Below the pieces are notes generated by a model that had not been told where the DNA came from, did no database searches, and saw only the letters and a list, made by a program, of their open reading frames with translations. Below are positions 35,749 through 45,174 of a stretch of 64,000 nt of DNA, piece by piece. Positions within the stretch are counted from its first letter, which is position 1, and each line of letters begins with the position of its first letter. The DNA lies in NCBI GenBank assembly GCA_017620395.1, contig JAFZQJ010000035.1, positions 1 through 64,000 of the forward strand. Reading direction: 5' to 3'. The position numbers and the translations under genes are program-made. The DNA is from Clostridia bacterium. Lineage in GTDB: Bacteria > Bacillota > Clostridia > Oscillospirales > RGIG8002.

Positions 35749-35872
35749 GCCATCCTGTGCGCAGCGACCGCTGATGCTATCTTCTGTCATCCTGAGCGAG
35801 CGCGTAAGCGCGAGTCGAAGGATCTCACGCTTCCTTCCGTCATCCTGAGCGCAGCGAAGGATCTCGCATCTG
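35749..35872. repeat. Dispersed repeat units (CATCCTGAGCG type)
   Basis: Three partial copies of a motif around (G)TCATCCTG(A/T)GCG with AAGGATCTC, at about 35751, 35786 and 35839. This family is, to my knowledge, scattered between genes in many bacterial genomes. Together with the preceding terminator it fills the gene-free 35641-35957. Confidence 0.6.
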
Positions 35873-35904
35873 CTTCGCATTGTGTGAAAGGCGCGACAAC
35901 AAAA

Positions 35905-35932
35905 GAAGACAGCCGCGTATGCGGCTGTCTTC
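35905..35932 (-). terminator. Terminator of the GDSL hydrolase gene
   Basis: 12-bp perfect stem GAAGACAGCCGC with GCGGCTGTCTTC, T-rich on the minus strand. Confidence 0.8.
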
Positions 35933-35957
35933 GATTATAAAAGATCTGCTTTTTATT

Positions 35958-36587
35958 CTATTCCGTTACCGCGTTGACCCAGCAGTTCGCGATCAACTTA
36001 TGGCCGGTCTCGTTCGGATGCACGCCGTCGGGGGAGAGGTAATAAATATCCTCATACTTGTCGAATTCCGCCTTGAATATCTCATCGAGCGGGATATAGA
36101 CGTCGGCGAACTCCTTCGCGAGGCGGCGGACGGCGTTCTGCTTGGGGATCAGATCCTCTTCGAGCCAGTGGATCTTATCCGGCACCTCCAGCACGAACGG
36201 CGCCATCATAACGATCGGAACGCCGGGCAGCCGCTCTTTGATCTCGCTGAGCAGGCCGCGGTATATCGCCTCGAACTCCTCCGCGCTGCGCGGGTTGTTC
36301 TCGTCATAGCGCCTCCACGTATCGTTGACGCCGATGAGAATGCTGAAAAGATCGGGCTTGACCTCGAAAATATCCTTTTCTCTGCGGTTATAAACGTCGC
36401 TGACGCGCTCGCCGCTGACGGCGCGGTTGATGAACGTTATACCCTTACCGTTCAGTTTTTCCGCTATGAACGCCGGATAGCCGTATCCGAGGTAGGAATC
36501 GTCTTCGCGGCTTCTGTCGCAATCTGTGACGCTGTCGCCCTGAAACAGGACCTTCATATTATCTTTGAGCAGCATGGTTTTATTCAT
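35958..36587 (-). CDS. SGNH/GDSL-type hydrolase (esterase/lipase family)
   Basis: Cytosolic or surface hydrolase of 209 residues with catalytic blocks I (FQGDSVTDC, nucleophile Ser), III (IGVNDT with oxyanion Asn) and V (DGVHPNETGH, Asp and His). Alpha/beta fold spans the whole protein. No signal peptide. Such enzymes remove acetyl or acyl groups from glycans or other esters; the substrate is not evident. Start 36587 is tentative, since an ATG at 36575 is nearly as good. Confidence 0.9.
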   Translation of the reverse strand: MNKTMLLKDNMKVLFQGDSVTDCDRSREDDSYLGYGYPAFIAEKLNGKGITFINRAVSGERVSDVYNRREKDIFEVKPDLFSILIGVNDTWRRYDENNPRSAEEFEAIYRGLLSEIKERLPGVPIVMMAPFVLEVPDKIHWLEEDLIPKQNAVRRLAKEFADVYIPLDEIFKAEFDKYEDIYYLSPDGVHPNETGHKLIANCWVNAVTE

Positions 36588-36607
36588 TCCTTTCTTTTTC
36601 TTCCGCT

Positions 36608-36636
36608 ATTATAGCATTATATCCTGATATTGTAAA
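36608..36636 (-). promoter_or_regulatory. Promoter of the GDSL hydrolase gene
   Basis: Minus strand TTTACA, 17 nt, TATAAT. Confidence 0.75.
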
Positions 36637-36657
36637 CACCGTCTGCAAAAAAAGTCC

Positions 36658-36685
36658 TTGCGTAATGCCGAGGATATGGTATAAT
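36658..36685 (+). promoter_or_regulatory. Promoter of the amidase gene
   Basis: TTGCGT, 16 nt, TATAAT; divergent from the GDSL promoter. Confidence 0.7.
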
Positions 36686-36777
36686 CAAATAAGAAAGATA
36701 TATGACCGGCACGGAAAGCCCGGCAAGGTATCTGACGGCGCTTTTTCCTGCGGGTATGTATATGAACGGAGCTGCAG

Positions 36778-39700
36778 ATGGAAGACAAGGTCAAAAAGAA
36801 AAAACACGGCCTTATTGCGTTTATCGTCGTTATAGCTGTAGTAGCGGCCGCGTCGGCAGCCGTCTTTTTCAGCAGCTATGCGCGCGGAGTCGTGACGTCA
36901 TTGTATGAGAAATTCATCAATTTTGTCAATTACGACGAAACCGTGAAACGCGTTGAGGAAGACGACGCCTTTGCGGAAAGCTACTCCGCGCAGCCTCGTG
37001 AAACGGGCGGAGTCAGAGCGATACGCATTACCGTTCCCGAACGCGATATGCGCGAGGTGAAGGACGGCGCCTATGCGGACTACGCCCTGCCTCTGCTTAA
37101 CGTTCAGCTCGACTATGCGGTCAACAGCGGATACACGCATGTTTTATACAAAACGTCGCTGTTCAGTGATAAGGACTACGACGTTGCGGGTTATCTGCGC
37201 GAGCAGGTCAGCGGTATGGGTATGAAGCTCATTCTCGAGACGGACGCGCTCCTTCTCAACAACGAGAACGACGAGGCGGCGTTTGCCGCGGCGCGTTTCA
37301 CGCCGGAGTACAAGACCGTACGCGGAGGCTTTCTGCAGCGTCTGCTTTATCCCTCAAGCTCATCCCGTAAGGTCGTTACTTACGGGATAGATCCCGAATG
37401 GATATATGTTGCCGACGACGGCGCGCGCAGGCTCAATCCTTCTTACGACGGCGCGCGGGATTTTGTCGTCGGCGAGGTGAGACGCGCCGTGGAAAAGTAC
37501 GCGCCCGATATGCTTCTGCTGGATACGCCGATATACAACGTGCGCAACCTTTCCGAACAGAGCGCGTTCAAGCGTTTCCCCGGTATGACCGGAGAGGAGC
37601 TCCACCACCGCTGCACGAAACTGCTTACCGCGTCGATCTCCGAAATGATGCGCGAAGCCGCGCCGGACGCGCTTTTCGGGATCCGCGCCGACCGCGTCTG
37701 GAAGACTCTGGCTGCCGACGCGCGCGGCATAGATATAAACTCGTCGTATTCCGATTACGGCAAGGGCTGCGCGGACACGCTCGAATGGTGTGAAAAAGGA
37801 TACGTAGACTTCGTCGTGATCGACAACCGCTCCTCGATGCTTGAGAACAACGACTTCATGATCGCGCTCGACTGGTGGAAGAACGTCGAGAGCCGAACCG
37901 GAGTCAAGCTGATATGCGGTTATGACGCGAATATGATAAACACGACGCCCGAGTGGAGCGGCTACTATGAGCTTGCCAACCAGTATGATTACGCCGCGAA
38001 GGCCAATTGCGCCGACGGCGTTTTTGAAGACTACGACGCGCTGGCGGAGCATTCGGAGGAAGCCGAGCTGCTCTATATGGTGTTCAACAACACCATAGAC
38101 TTCGGCATTGCGGATGAGGAATTGACGCTGACTTCGCCCGCCGACAACGTAACCGTGGACGTTCCGACCGTCGCCGTAAGCGGCACGTGTGATAACAACT
38201 TCGACATCATGGTCAACGGCAGGAAGATCGAGCCTACCGAGCGCGGATTTTTCGCGACGGATATCGAACTTTCCGCGGGGAAAAACACGATAACGGTCGA
38301 GCACAAGGGAAAGAAGATCTTACGCACCGTCAACTATAACATCGTGATAATAAAGGACGTTGCTCCGACCGGACAGATAACCGTCACCGGAGGCAGCCGT
38401 GTGGAATACACGGTCACCGCGCGCAGCGGCGCGAAGGTCACCGGCAGCCTGAACGGCGAGACGGTGCGCTTTACCGAGCAGTCCCTGCCTTACGAAGCCG
38501 CAGGCTCGTCGAATCTGTTCGCTTCGTTCGTCGGGTACTTTACCGCTCCGGAATCCGGCGAGGAGCAGTACTCCATAGGTTCCGCGAGAATAACCGCGTC
38601 TTACGGCGACTTTGTCAAGAGTCTGACAGGCGCGAACGTGGTCGTTCAGCCGCTGCCGCCGACGGTCGGCAAGATCGCGGTAGTCAAGGCGGCGAAGGCG
38701 GAGAGCTTCCGCGCCGAGCCTGCCAACAGCGATACGAGTCTGCCGCAATACTTCTGGCTGCCGAAGGGTACGCGCGACTACATCACAGGTGAATCGGAGT
38801 ACAACGGAGACGGCGTTACAAAGAAGTATTACACCCTCCGCTGCGGCCTGCGCGTCTATCAGAGCGACGTCGACGTCGAGGAGGGCGAGCTGCCGATAAA
38901 CGAGACCTCCGGAGTTACGGTTACGGATTCCGGCAAGTACACGTATCTGACGTTTGCGAATTCGCAGAAGGTTCCGTACAAGCTCGTTATGCACGGGTTG
39001 TTCCCGTCCGGGAACGACAGCGCGACTACCGCGTCCTCCGGCGGCTTCAGCAGGCTCGACTTTGTGATTTGCGGCACGGATAAAAAAGCTTCCGTCAGCG
39101 GCTCGTCGCCGCTTATGAGCTTTACCTCTGCGTCGGCTAACGCGGAGGCGCATACGGTCACGTATTCGTTCACTCTGAACAAAAACGGCGGCTTCTACGG
39201 TTTCACGAGTTACTTCGACGATAACGGGAAGCTCGTTATCCGCTTGCGCAATCCGATCCGTGCGGCCGGCGGCAGGCTTGACGGAATAAGCATCTGCCTC
39301 GATCCCGGTCACGGAGGAAACGACGTCGGAGCCAGAGGACTTGACAGGAGCATATACGAGGCTAACGAGAATCTTAAGGTCGCGCTCGCGCTGCGCGCCG
39401 AACTTGAATCTCTCGGCGCTACCGTATATATGACGCGCACGAATAACCAGTATTACGTCGACGGCACGCCGATAACCTCCTCAACGCTTCGTCCGAAGCG
39501 GCTCGAACTTATCGACTCCTTCGGCGTGGATATCCTCATCAGCGTGCATCACAACTACAGTCCCGCCAGCTCCGGCAACGGCACGGAGGCGCTGTATTTC
39601 TACGGCTTCAACCAGAAGCTCGCGCAGACGCTTTCCGACAGTATGGCGGAGGTGAGCGGAATGAAGAACCGCGGCGGCAAATACCAGAACGTCTTCGTCT

Positions 39701-39846
39701 ACCGCAACCACGACTTTATGTCCGTCCTGCTCGAATGCGGATTCCTTTCCAACCCCTCCGACTCGCAATGGCTCACTACCGAGGGCAACACCGTAAAACT
39801 CGCCAAGGCGATCGCCTCCGGCGTTGTTGAATACTTCTCTAAATAA
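36778..39846 (+). CDS. N-acetylmuramoyl-L-alanine amidase fused to a glycosidase-like domain
   Basis: A 1022-residue membrane-anchored protein: N-terminal helix (about 13-32), then a TIM-barrel-like domain (about 80-440; DPEWIYVADDGARRLNPSYDG, LLLDTPIYN) like the GH10-like (GHL10) family, several beta domains, and an Amidase_3 domain (about 845-1022) with zinc-site motifs CLDPGHGGNDVGARG, ANENL, SVHHNY and ECGFLSNPSD. It would hydrolyse the MurNAc-L-Ala bond of peptidoglycan outside the cell. The GHL10 plus amidase union is unusual and may cut glycan strands too. GGAG precedes the ATG. Confidence 0.85.
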   Translation: MEDKVKKKKHGLIAFIVVIAVVAAASAAVFFSSYARGVVTSLYEKFINFVNYDETVKRVEEDDAFAESYSAQPRETGGVRAIRITVPERDMREVKDGAYADYALPLLNVQLDYAVNSGYTHVLYKTSLFSDKDYDVAGYLREQVSGMGMKLILETDALLLNNENDEAAFAAARFTPEYKTVRGGFLQRLLYPSSSSRKVVTYGIDPEWIYVADDGARRLNPSYDGARDFVVGEVRRAVEKYAPDMLLLDTPIYNVRNLSEQSAFKRFPGMTGEELHHRCTKLLTASISEMMREAAPDALFGIRADRVWKTLAADARGIDINSSYSDYGKGCADTLEWCEKGYVDFVVIDNRSSMLENNDFMIALDWWKNVESRTGVKLICGYDANMINTTPEWSGYYELANQYDYAAKANCADGVFEDYDALAEHSEEAELLYMVFNNTIDFGIADEELTLTSPADNVTVDVPTVAVSGTCDNNFDIMVNGRKIEPTERGFFATDIELSAGKNTITVEHKGKKILRTVNYNIVIIKDVAPTGQITVTGGSRVEYTVTARSGAKVTGSLNGETVRFTEQSLPYEAAGSSNLFASFVGYFTAPESGEEQYSIGSARITASYGDFVKSLTGANVVVQPLPPTVGKIAVVKAAKAESFRAEPANSDTSLPQYFWLPKGTRDYITGESEYNGDGVTKKYYTLRCGLRVYQSDVDVEEGELPINETSGVTVTDSGKYTYLTFANSQKVPYKLVMHGLFPSGNDSATTASSGGFSRLDFVICGTDKKASVSGSSPLMSFTSASANAEAHTVTYSFTLNKNGGFYGFTSYFDDNGKLVIRLRNPIRAAGGRLDGISICLDPGHGGNDVGARGLDRSIYEANENLKVALALRAELESLGATVYMTRTNNQYYVDGTPITSSTLRPKRLELIDSFGVDILISVHHNYSPASSGNGTEALYFYGFNQKLAQTLSDSMAEVSGMKNRGGKYQNVFVYRNHDFMSVLLECGFLSNPSDSQWLTTEGNTVKLAKAIASGVVEYFSK

Positions 39847-39865
39847 ACAGAAAAGAGGGACACTT

Positions 39866-40672
39866 ATGAGCGAAACCTTCAAGATAGGATGCCTTGCCGA
39901 CGGCTTCCGCACCGACGTGCGCACCGCGCTGAAAAAGGCCGCTGCGCTCGGTCTTCAGGGCGTGCAGATCTACGGAACGGGCGGCGAAGTCTCGCCCGAT
40001 ATGACGGCCGCGCAGCGCCGCGAGCTCGTCGATATCATCAAGTCGAACGGGCTGACGCTTTCCGCGGTCTGCGGCGAGATAGGCAGCTTTGCCGAGCCGG
40101 AGTTCCGTGCGCAGAGGATCGAGCTTTCGCGCCGCGTCCTCGAGCTCGCCGTCGAGCTCGGCACTAACATCGTCACCACTCACGTCGGCACCATCCCGGA
40201 GGATAAGAACGACGAGAATTACAAGATGATCCAGGATGCCTGCTACGAGCTCGCGCAGTACGCCGACACGATGGACGCGCACTTCGCGCTGGAGACCGGC
40301 AAGGAGACCTGCGTCGTGCTCAGGGATTTCCTCGACGGGCTCGGCTCCACCGGCGTCGCCGTCAACTTCGACCCGGCGAACCTCTGGATGTGCATACAGG
40401 ACGACCCGGTGGCGGGCGTCTATACGGTGAAGGACTACATCGTCCACACTCACGCAAAGGACGGCGTTCCGGATCCCGCCGCGCAGTGGGGCTGGCGCGA
40501 GCTTCCGCTCGGCGAAGGCGGCGTCGACTTCCCGAACTACCTCAAAGCGCTGAAGGATATCGGCTACCGCGGCTTCCTGACCATCGAGCGCGAAGTCGGG
40601 GAGAGGCCGGAGGAGGACATCGCGCACGCTGCGAACTTCCTGCGCCGCACTATTTCCGAAAACGCGCTGTAA
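39866..40672 (+). CDS. Sugar phosphate isomerase/epimerase (AP endonuclease 2-like TIM barrel)
   Basis: A 268-residue cytosolic protein of the xylose-isomerase-like TIM barrel family. Motifs: GLQGVQIYGTGGE, SAVCGEIGSFAEPEF, THVGTIPED, ALETGKETC with a metal Glu, NFDPANLWM, HTHAKDG and LTIEREVG, with Glu, Asp, His and Glu in the metal site. It probably isomerises or epimerises a sugar or inositol derivative; the substrate is not given. The ATG at 39866 follows AGAGGGA. It sits 19 bases after the amidase gene, so could be in its transcript. Confidence 0.88.
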   Translation: MSETFKIGCLADGFRTDVRTALKKAAALGLQGVQIYGTGGEVSPDMTAAQRRELVDIIKSNGLTLSAVCGEIGSFAEPEFRAQRIELSRRVLELAVELGTNIVTTHVGTIPEDKNDENYKMIQDACYELAQYADTMDAHFALETGKETCVVLRDFLDGLGSTGVAVNFDPANLWMCIQDDPVAGVYTVKDYIVHTHAKDGVPDPAAQWGWRELPLGEGGVDFPNYLKALKDIGYRGFLTIEREVGERPEEDIAHAANFLRRTISENAL

Positions 40673-40678
40673 AACCTG

Positions 40679-40707
40679 TTGCATAATAGATTTCTTTATG
40701 GTATAAT
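40679..40707 (+). promoter_or_regulatory. Promoter of the purine phosphorylase-ahcY operon
   Basis: TTGCAT, 17 nt, TATAAT. Confidence 0.8.
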
Positions 40708-40732
40708 CGACACGTGATGTTATCCGTGTCGA
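40707..40732 (+). promoter_or_regulatory. Stem-loop in the purine phosphorylase leader
   Basis: 8-bp stem TCGACACG with CGTGTCGA and 10-nt loop, followed by a short T-rich run. It begins at the expected transcript start and could be an attenuator or operator. Confidence 0.45.
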
Positions 40733-40780
40733 TTTGCTTTTATTCGATGCGGAAAAAGCAAAGGATACGGGGGTAAAAAA

Positions 40781-41611
40781 ATGAAGGAAAAAATGAGACA
40801 GCACGTTTTCGGCTTCAATCTCGCCGCGGAGTTTCTCCGCAAAAAGCTCGGCTGCGTGCCGGACTGCGCCGTAGTGCTCGGTTCCGGGCTCGCGCCGCTC
40901 GCCGAGGGCGAAGCCATACAGGTGATAGATTACGCGGAAATACCCGCTTTCAAGCAGTCGACCGCGCCCGGTCACAGCGGCAAACTCGTGCTCAAGGAGA
41001 TCGGCGGCAGGAAAGTGCTGCTGATGAAGGGCCGTCTGCACTGCTACGAGGGCTACGACGTGCTTGACACCGTGCTTCCGGTCAGAGCGTTCGCGAAGCT
41101 CGGCATAAAGAAACTCATTCTCACTAACGCCGCCGGCGGCATAAATCTCGACTTCTCCGAAGGCGCGCTTATGATGATAACCGACCACCTCGGATTCAAC
41201 GCTCCTCCCGTGCTTTGGGGCGCGAACGTCGAGGAGCTCGGCCCGCGCTTCCCCGATATGACCTTCGCCTACTCGCGCGAAATGATGGAAAAGGCACGCG
41301 AGGCCGCCAAGGAGCAGGGCGTGAAGCTCTGCGAGGGCGTCTACGCCTACACCAAGGGCGCTCAGTACGAAACCCCCGCTGAAATACGTATGTATAAGCT
41401 GCTCGGCGCCGACGCCGTCGGAATGTCCACCGTACCGGAAGTCATCGCCGCGCGCCACGCCGGCATGGAGACGCTCGCGATCTCCTGCATAACCAATATG
41501 GCCGCCGGAATCACCGGCAAAGAGCTCACTCATCAGGAGGTGCTCGATACCGCGAACCGCGTGATGGGCGATTTCATCAAGCTCGTCACCGCCGTTATCG
41601 CGAAACTTTGA
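40781..41611 (+). CDS. Purine-nucleoside phosphorylase
   Basis: Trimeric PNP-type enzyme that phosphorolyses inosine and guanosine. The 276-residue protein has VVLGSGLAPLAEG, APGHSGKLVL, MKGRLHCYEGYD, LTNAAGGINLD, YAYTKGAQYETPAEIR with the purine-site Glu, and AVGMSTVPEVIAARH. It is followed by ahcY after 18 bases, giving a unit that recycles S-adenosylhomocysteine: AhcY releases adenosine, and PNP handles inosine or related nucleosides after deamination. Confidence 0.95.
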   Translation: MKEKMRQHVFGFNLAAEFLRKKLGCVPDCAVVLGSGLAPLAEGEAIQVIDYAEIPAFKQSTAPGHSGKLVLKEIGGRKVLLMKGRLHCYEGYDVLDTVLPVRAFAKLGIKKLILTNAAGGINLDFSEGALMMITDHLGFNAPPVLWGANVEELGPRFPDMTFAYSREMMEKAREAAKEQGVKLCEGVYAYTKGAQYETPAEIRMYKLLGADAVGMSTVPEVIAARHAGMETLAISCITNMAAGITGKELTHQEVLDTANRVMGDFIKLVTAVIAKL

Positions 41612-41629
41612 TAAGCGAGGAATAACATT

Positions 41630-42874
41630 ATGTCGATTATCAGAAACATTGACCTGAAAGACAGCGGACTTCGCAAGATCGACTGGGTGCGCAGCAATAT
41701 GCCGCTGCTCCGTTCAATCGAGGAACGCTTCGTGAAAGAGCGCCCCTTCGCCGGAACGAAGGTGACGCTTTCCGTCCACCTCGAGGCGAAGACCGCATAC
41801 CTCGTGACCGTCCTCGCCGCCGGCGGAGCCGACATCCGCGCGACCGGCAGCAACCCGCTTTCCACGCAGGACGACGTCGCCGCCGCGCTTGTGTCGAAGG
41901 GGATAGAGACCTTCGCGTTCTATAACGCGACCGCCGAGGAATACGCCACCCATATCGAAGCCGCGCTCGACCACGGCCCGAACATAATCATAGACGACGG
42001 CGGAGACCTCGTGAATATGGTCCACACCAAGCGCACCGACCTGCTTCCGAACGTTTACGGCGGCTGTGAAGAGACCACCACCGGCATCGTTCGCCTCAGG
42101 GCGATGGCGAAGGCGGGGGAGCTTAAATTCCCGATGATCGCCGTCAACAATGCGAACTGCAAATACCTTTTCGACAACCGCTACGGCACCGGCCAGTCCG
42201 TCTGGGACGGCATAAACCGCACGACCAACCTCATCGTCGCGGGCAAGACCGTCGTCGTCGCCGGCTACGGCTGGTGCGGCAAGGGCGTCGCTATGCGCGC
42301 CAAGGGCTTCGGCGCGAAGGTCGTCGTCACCGAGGTCGATCCTATCAAGGCGATCGAGGCGTATATGGACGGCTTCGAGGTCATGCCGATGGCGAAGGCC
42401 GCCGAGATCGGCGACTTTTTCATCACCGTAACCGGCTGCCGCGACGTAATCACCCCCGAGCATTTCAACGTTATGAAGGACGGCGCGATCATGTGCAACG
42501 CCGGCCACTTCGACGTTGAAGTCGCCGTCGCGGAGCTCGAGAAGATCGCGGTCAGGAAGGAACTGCGCCGCAACAACATCATGGGTTACACGCTGAAAAA
42601 CGGCAGAACGCTGAACGTCATCGCCGAGGGTCGGCTTGTCAACCTCGCCGCCGGCGACGGACACCCGGCCGAGATAATGGATATGAGCTTCGCGCTCCAG
42701 GCGCTTTCCGCTGAATACGTGCTCAAGCACCGCGGCGAACTGAAGCCCGGCGTCATCAGCGTCCCGACCGAGATCGACGTCGCCGTCGCGAACGCGAAAC
42801 TGAAGGCGCTCGGCATCGAGTACGACCGCCTCTCCGACGCGCAGAAGGCGTACCTCGACAGCTGGGGAGAATAA
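41630..42874 (+). CDS. ahcY: Adenosylhomocysteinase
   Basis: NAD-dependent enzyme that cleaves S-adenosylhomocysteine to adenosine and homocysteine, keeping methylation going. The 414-residue protein has the substrate region LEAKTAYL, GSNPLSTQDD, IIDDGGDLV, and the NAD-binding VVVAGYGWCGKGVAMRA. The C-terminus ends in YDRLSDAQKAYLDSWGE, slightly shorter than the usual DHYRY-tailed forms, which fits the shorter bacterial/archaeal type. Co-transcribed with the purine phosphorylase. Confidence 0.96.
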   Translation: MSIIRNIDLKDSGLRKIDWVRSNMPLLRSIEERFVKERPFAGTKVTLSVHLEAKTAYLVTVLAAGGADIRATGSNPLSTQDDVAAALVSKGIETFAFYNATAEEYATHIEAALDHGPNIIIDDGGDLVNMVHTKRTDLLPNVYGGCEETTTGIVRLRAMAKAGELKFPMIAVNNANCKYLFDNRYGTGQSVWDGINRTTNLIVAGKTVVVAGYGWCGKGVAMRAKGFGAKVVVTEVDPIKAIEAYMDGFEVMPMAKAAEIGDFFITVTGCRDVITPEHFNVMKDGAIMCNAGHFDVEVAVAELEKIAVRKELRRNNIMGYTLKNGRTLNVIAEGRLVNLAAGDGHPAEIMDMSFALQALSAEYVLKHRGELKPGVISVPTEIDVAVANAKLKALGIEYDRLSDAQKAYLDSWGE

Positions 42875-42879
42875 TATGA

Positions 42880-42903
42880 AAAGGCGGTCGTCAGACCGCC
42901 TTT
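42880..42903 (+). terminator. Hairpin after ahcY
   Basis: 10-bp perfect stem AAAGGCGGTC with GACCGCCTTT and 4-nt loop, just after the stop. Little T tract, so partial termination only. Confidence 0.55.
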
Positions 42904-42926
42904 GGAATACTCAGGAGATTGTGACA

Positions 42927-45173
42927 ATGCGTAAGACGGATCTTAACGGCGAATGGCGCCTGTATATAAGCGACGGGCCGCGCGAGGCGCGCAGGGAAGC
43001 GGAGCTTGCGGATATTACTCCGCTGACCGCGCTTATACCCGAAACCCTCGAAGCGACGCTGGAACGTCTGGGAATACTCCCCGAGCTTTTCGTCGGCGAT
43101 AACGTGCTGAAGGCGCAGGAGTACGAAACGAAGCACCTCTGGTACGCGAAAAACTTTGACTGCGTCCCCGCGGACGGCGTTCCGACGCTCCGATTCGACG
43201 GAGTCGACACCGTCGCGGAAATCTTCCTCAACGGAGTCAAGCTCGGCGAGACGGATAACGCCTTCATCCCGCACGAATTTGCCGCCGAAGGAATACGCGA
43301 GGGCGAAAATGAACTGCTCGTGCATATACTGCCTTCCGCCGTTCTTGAGGCGGAAGCGCCGTCGTGCTGGAAATACGGTATGCCGAACTACCGCGACGGA
43401 GCGGTGACGCTGCGCAAGCCGCCGTTCACTCACGGCTGGGACATATTCCCGCGCCTTATGTGCGGCGCGCTCTTCAAGGGCGTTTCGCTCGTTAATAAAA
43501 CGCCCGAGCTGATAAAGAGCGTCTACTTTTTCACCAAAGAAGTCGTCTGGCGCAAAGCGGTCGTACGCGTCGAATACGAAACGGAAGAGGGCGGCGAAGT
43601 CGTCGTTTCCGGCGTATGCGGCAGAAGCGCGTTCCGCGCGTCCGCGCCGGCGGGAACCGGCGGAGTCGATATCGACGTTCCCGACCCGCTGCTCTGGGCG
43701 CCGAAGGGTATGGGCAAGCCCAACCTTTACAAAGTCAGAATCGAGCTCGTCCGCGGCGGCGAAGCCGTCGAAACGCGCGAGCTTTCGGCCGGCATCCGCG
43801 TCGCGGAGCTTGACCGCACCTCCGTCGTCGACGAAAGCGGAAACGGCGAGTTCTGCGTCCGCATAAACGGCAACCGTATGTTCTGTCTCGGCACGAATCA
43901 CGTTCCCGTCGACGCGGTGCTTTCGAGGCAGAAGGAGCGTCTGCCGAAGGTGCTGGAGCTGCTTGACGACCTCAACTGCAACACCGTCCGCGTCTGGGGC
44001 GGCGGCGTTTACGAAGAGGACGAGTTTTACGATTACTGCGACGCCCACGGCATCGCCGTGTGGCAGGATTTCATGATGGCGTGCGCCGTCTATCCCGAAA
44101 CGGAGGAGTTCAAGGCGAACCTGCGCCGCGAAGCGGAATACCAGGTGCGCCGCCTTCGCAACCATCCCTGCTTGATCATCTGGGCGGGCGATAACGAGGG
44201 CGACGCGATACGCCGCGAGTGGTACGACGAACAGCTCGACCCCGAGGATAATCAGCTTACCCGTCAGGTGCTTCCGGACGTCATTGAACGTCTCGACCGT
44301 TCCCGCGTCTATATCCCGTCGTCGCCGTATTTCGACCGCGAATGCGTCGAAAAAGGCACGAAGTACTGCCCCGAGAATCACCTCTGGGGCCCGAGAGACT
44401 ACTACCGGTCCGGGTTCTATCACGGCGCACTTGCGAAGTTCGTCAGCGAAGCGGGCTATTACGGAAGCCCTGCCGCGGATTATATCCGCGAGTTCATCAC
44501 GCCGGACGCGCTCGGCGACCGTTACGGCAGTCAGTGGGTGACCCATTCGACGGATACACGGAAAACGCCCGATCCGACCTATAATATAAAGATGAACGAG
44601 CAGGCGGACCGCATTTTCGGCAAGCGGCCGGAGACTCTCGAACAGTTCTCTTTCGCCAGTCAAGTCTCGCAGGCGGAGGCGGTAAAGCACTTTATTGAGC
44701 GCTTTCTGGCGCAGAAGTGGCGCCGGACGGGGTTCCTCTGGTGGAACCTTTACGACGGATGGCCGCAGTTCGATAACGCCGCGGTCGACTACAACTTCGA
44801 TAAGCGGCTTGTCTATCACTTCATAAAGCGCCTGCAGCAGCCGCTGTGCCTGCTGATAGACGACGAAATGACGCTGCGCGTGATAAACAACACCGAGAAC
44901 GAATCCTACGCCGAATACCGCGTCAGCGACGTCGGCAGCGGCAGAACGCTGACCGAAGGCAGGATCGCCGTCGCGTACAACTCGAGCATTCCCGTCTGCA
45001 AACTGCCCGCCGCGGAAAAGGGCGAGGTCTATCTGCTTGAATGGGACTACCGCTCGAGCGGTCTTACGGCCGAAAGGCACGGGATCAACCACTACCTCCA
45101 CGGCGATCCGCCGTTCGATCCCGGAAAATACGCCTCGCTGATGCGCAAGGCGGGTTTGATACCGGAGAAATGA
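42927..45173 (+). CDS. Beta-mannosidase (GH2)
   Basis: Glycosidase hydrolysing non-reducing beta-mannose residues; no signal peptide, so cytosolic. The 748-residue protein has a sugar-binding N-domain (about 1-180), an Ig-like domain, then a TIM barrel with NTVRVWGGGVYEEDEFYDYC, WQDFMMAC and WAGDNEGDAIR (acid/base Glu) and SEAGYYGSPA (nucleophile candidate). Blocks match GH2 beta-mannosidases and not galactosidases. ATG 42927 follows CAGGAG; an earlier ATG would translate through the ahcY hairpin. Starts a three-gene sugar operon. Confidence 0.88.
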   Translation: MRKTDLNGEWRLYISDGPREARREAELADITPLTALIPETLEATLERLGILPELFVGDNVLKAQEYETKHLWYAKNFDCVPADGVPTLRFDGVDTVAEIFLNGVKLGETDNAFIPHEFAAEGIREGENELLVHILPSAVLEAEAPSCWKYGMPNYRDGAVTLRKPPFTHGWDIFPRLMCGALFKGVSLVNKTPELIKSVYFFTKEVVWRKAVVRVEYETEEGGEVVVSGVCGRSAFRASAPAGTGGVDIDVPDPLLWAPKGMGKPNLYKVRIELVRGGEAVETRELSAGIRVAELDRTSVVDESGNGEFCVRINGNRMFCLGTNHVPVDAVLSRQKERLPKVLELLDDLNCNTVRVWGGGVYEEDEFYDYCDAHGIAVWQDFMMACAVYPETEEFKANLRREAEYQVRRLRNHPCLIIWAGDNEGDAIRREWYDEQLDPEDNQLTRQVLPDVIERLDRSRVYIPSSPYFDRECVEKGTKYCPENHLWGPRDYYRSGFYHGALAKFVSEAGYYGSPAADYIREFITPDALGDRYGSQWVTHSTDTRKTPDPTYNIKMNEQADRIFGKRPETLEQFSFASQVSQAEAVKHFIERFLAQKWRRTGFLWWNLYDGWPQFDNAAVDYNFDKRLVYHFIKRLQQPLCLLIDDEMTLRVINNTENESYAEYRVSDVGSGRTLTEGRIAVAYNSSIPVCKLPAAEKGEVYLLEWDYRSSGLTAERHGINHYLHGDPPFDPGKYASLMRKAGLIPEK

Positions 45174-45174
45174 T

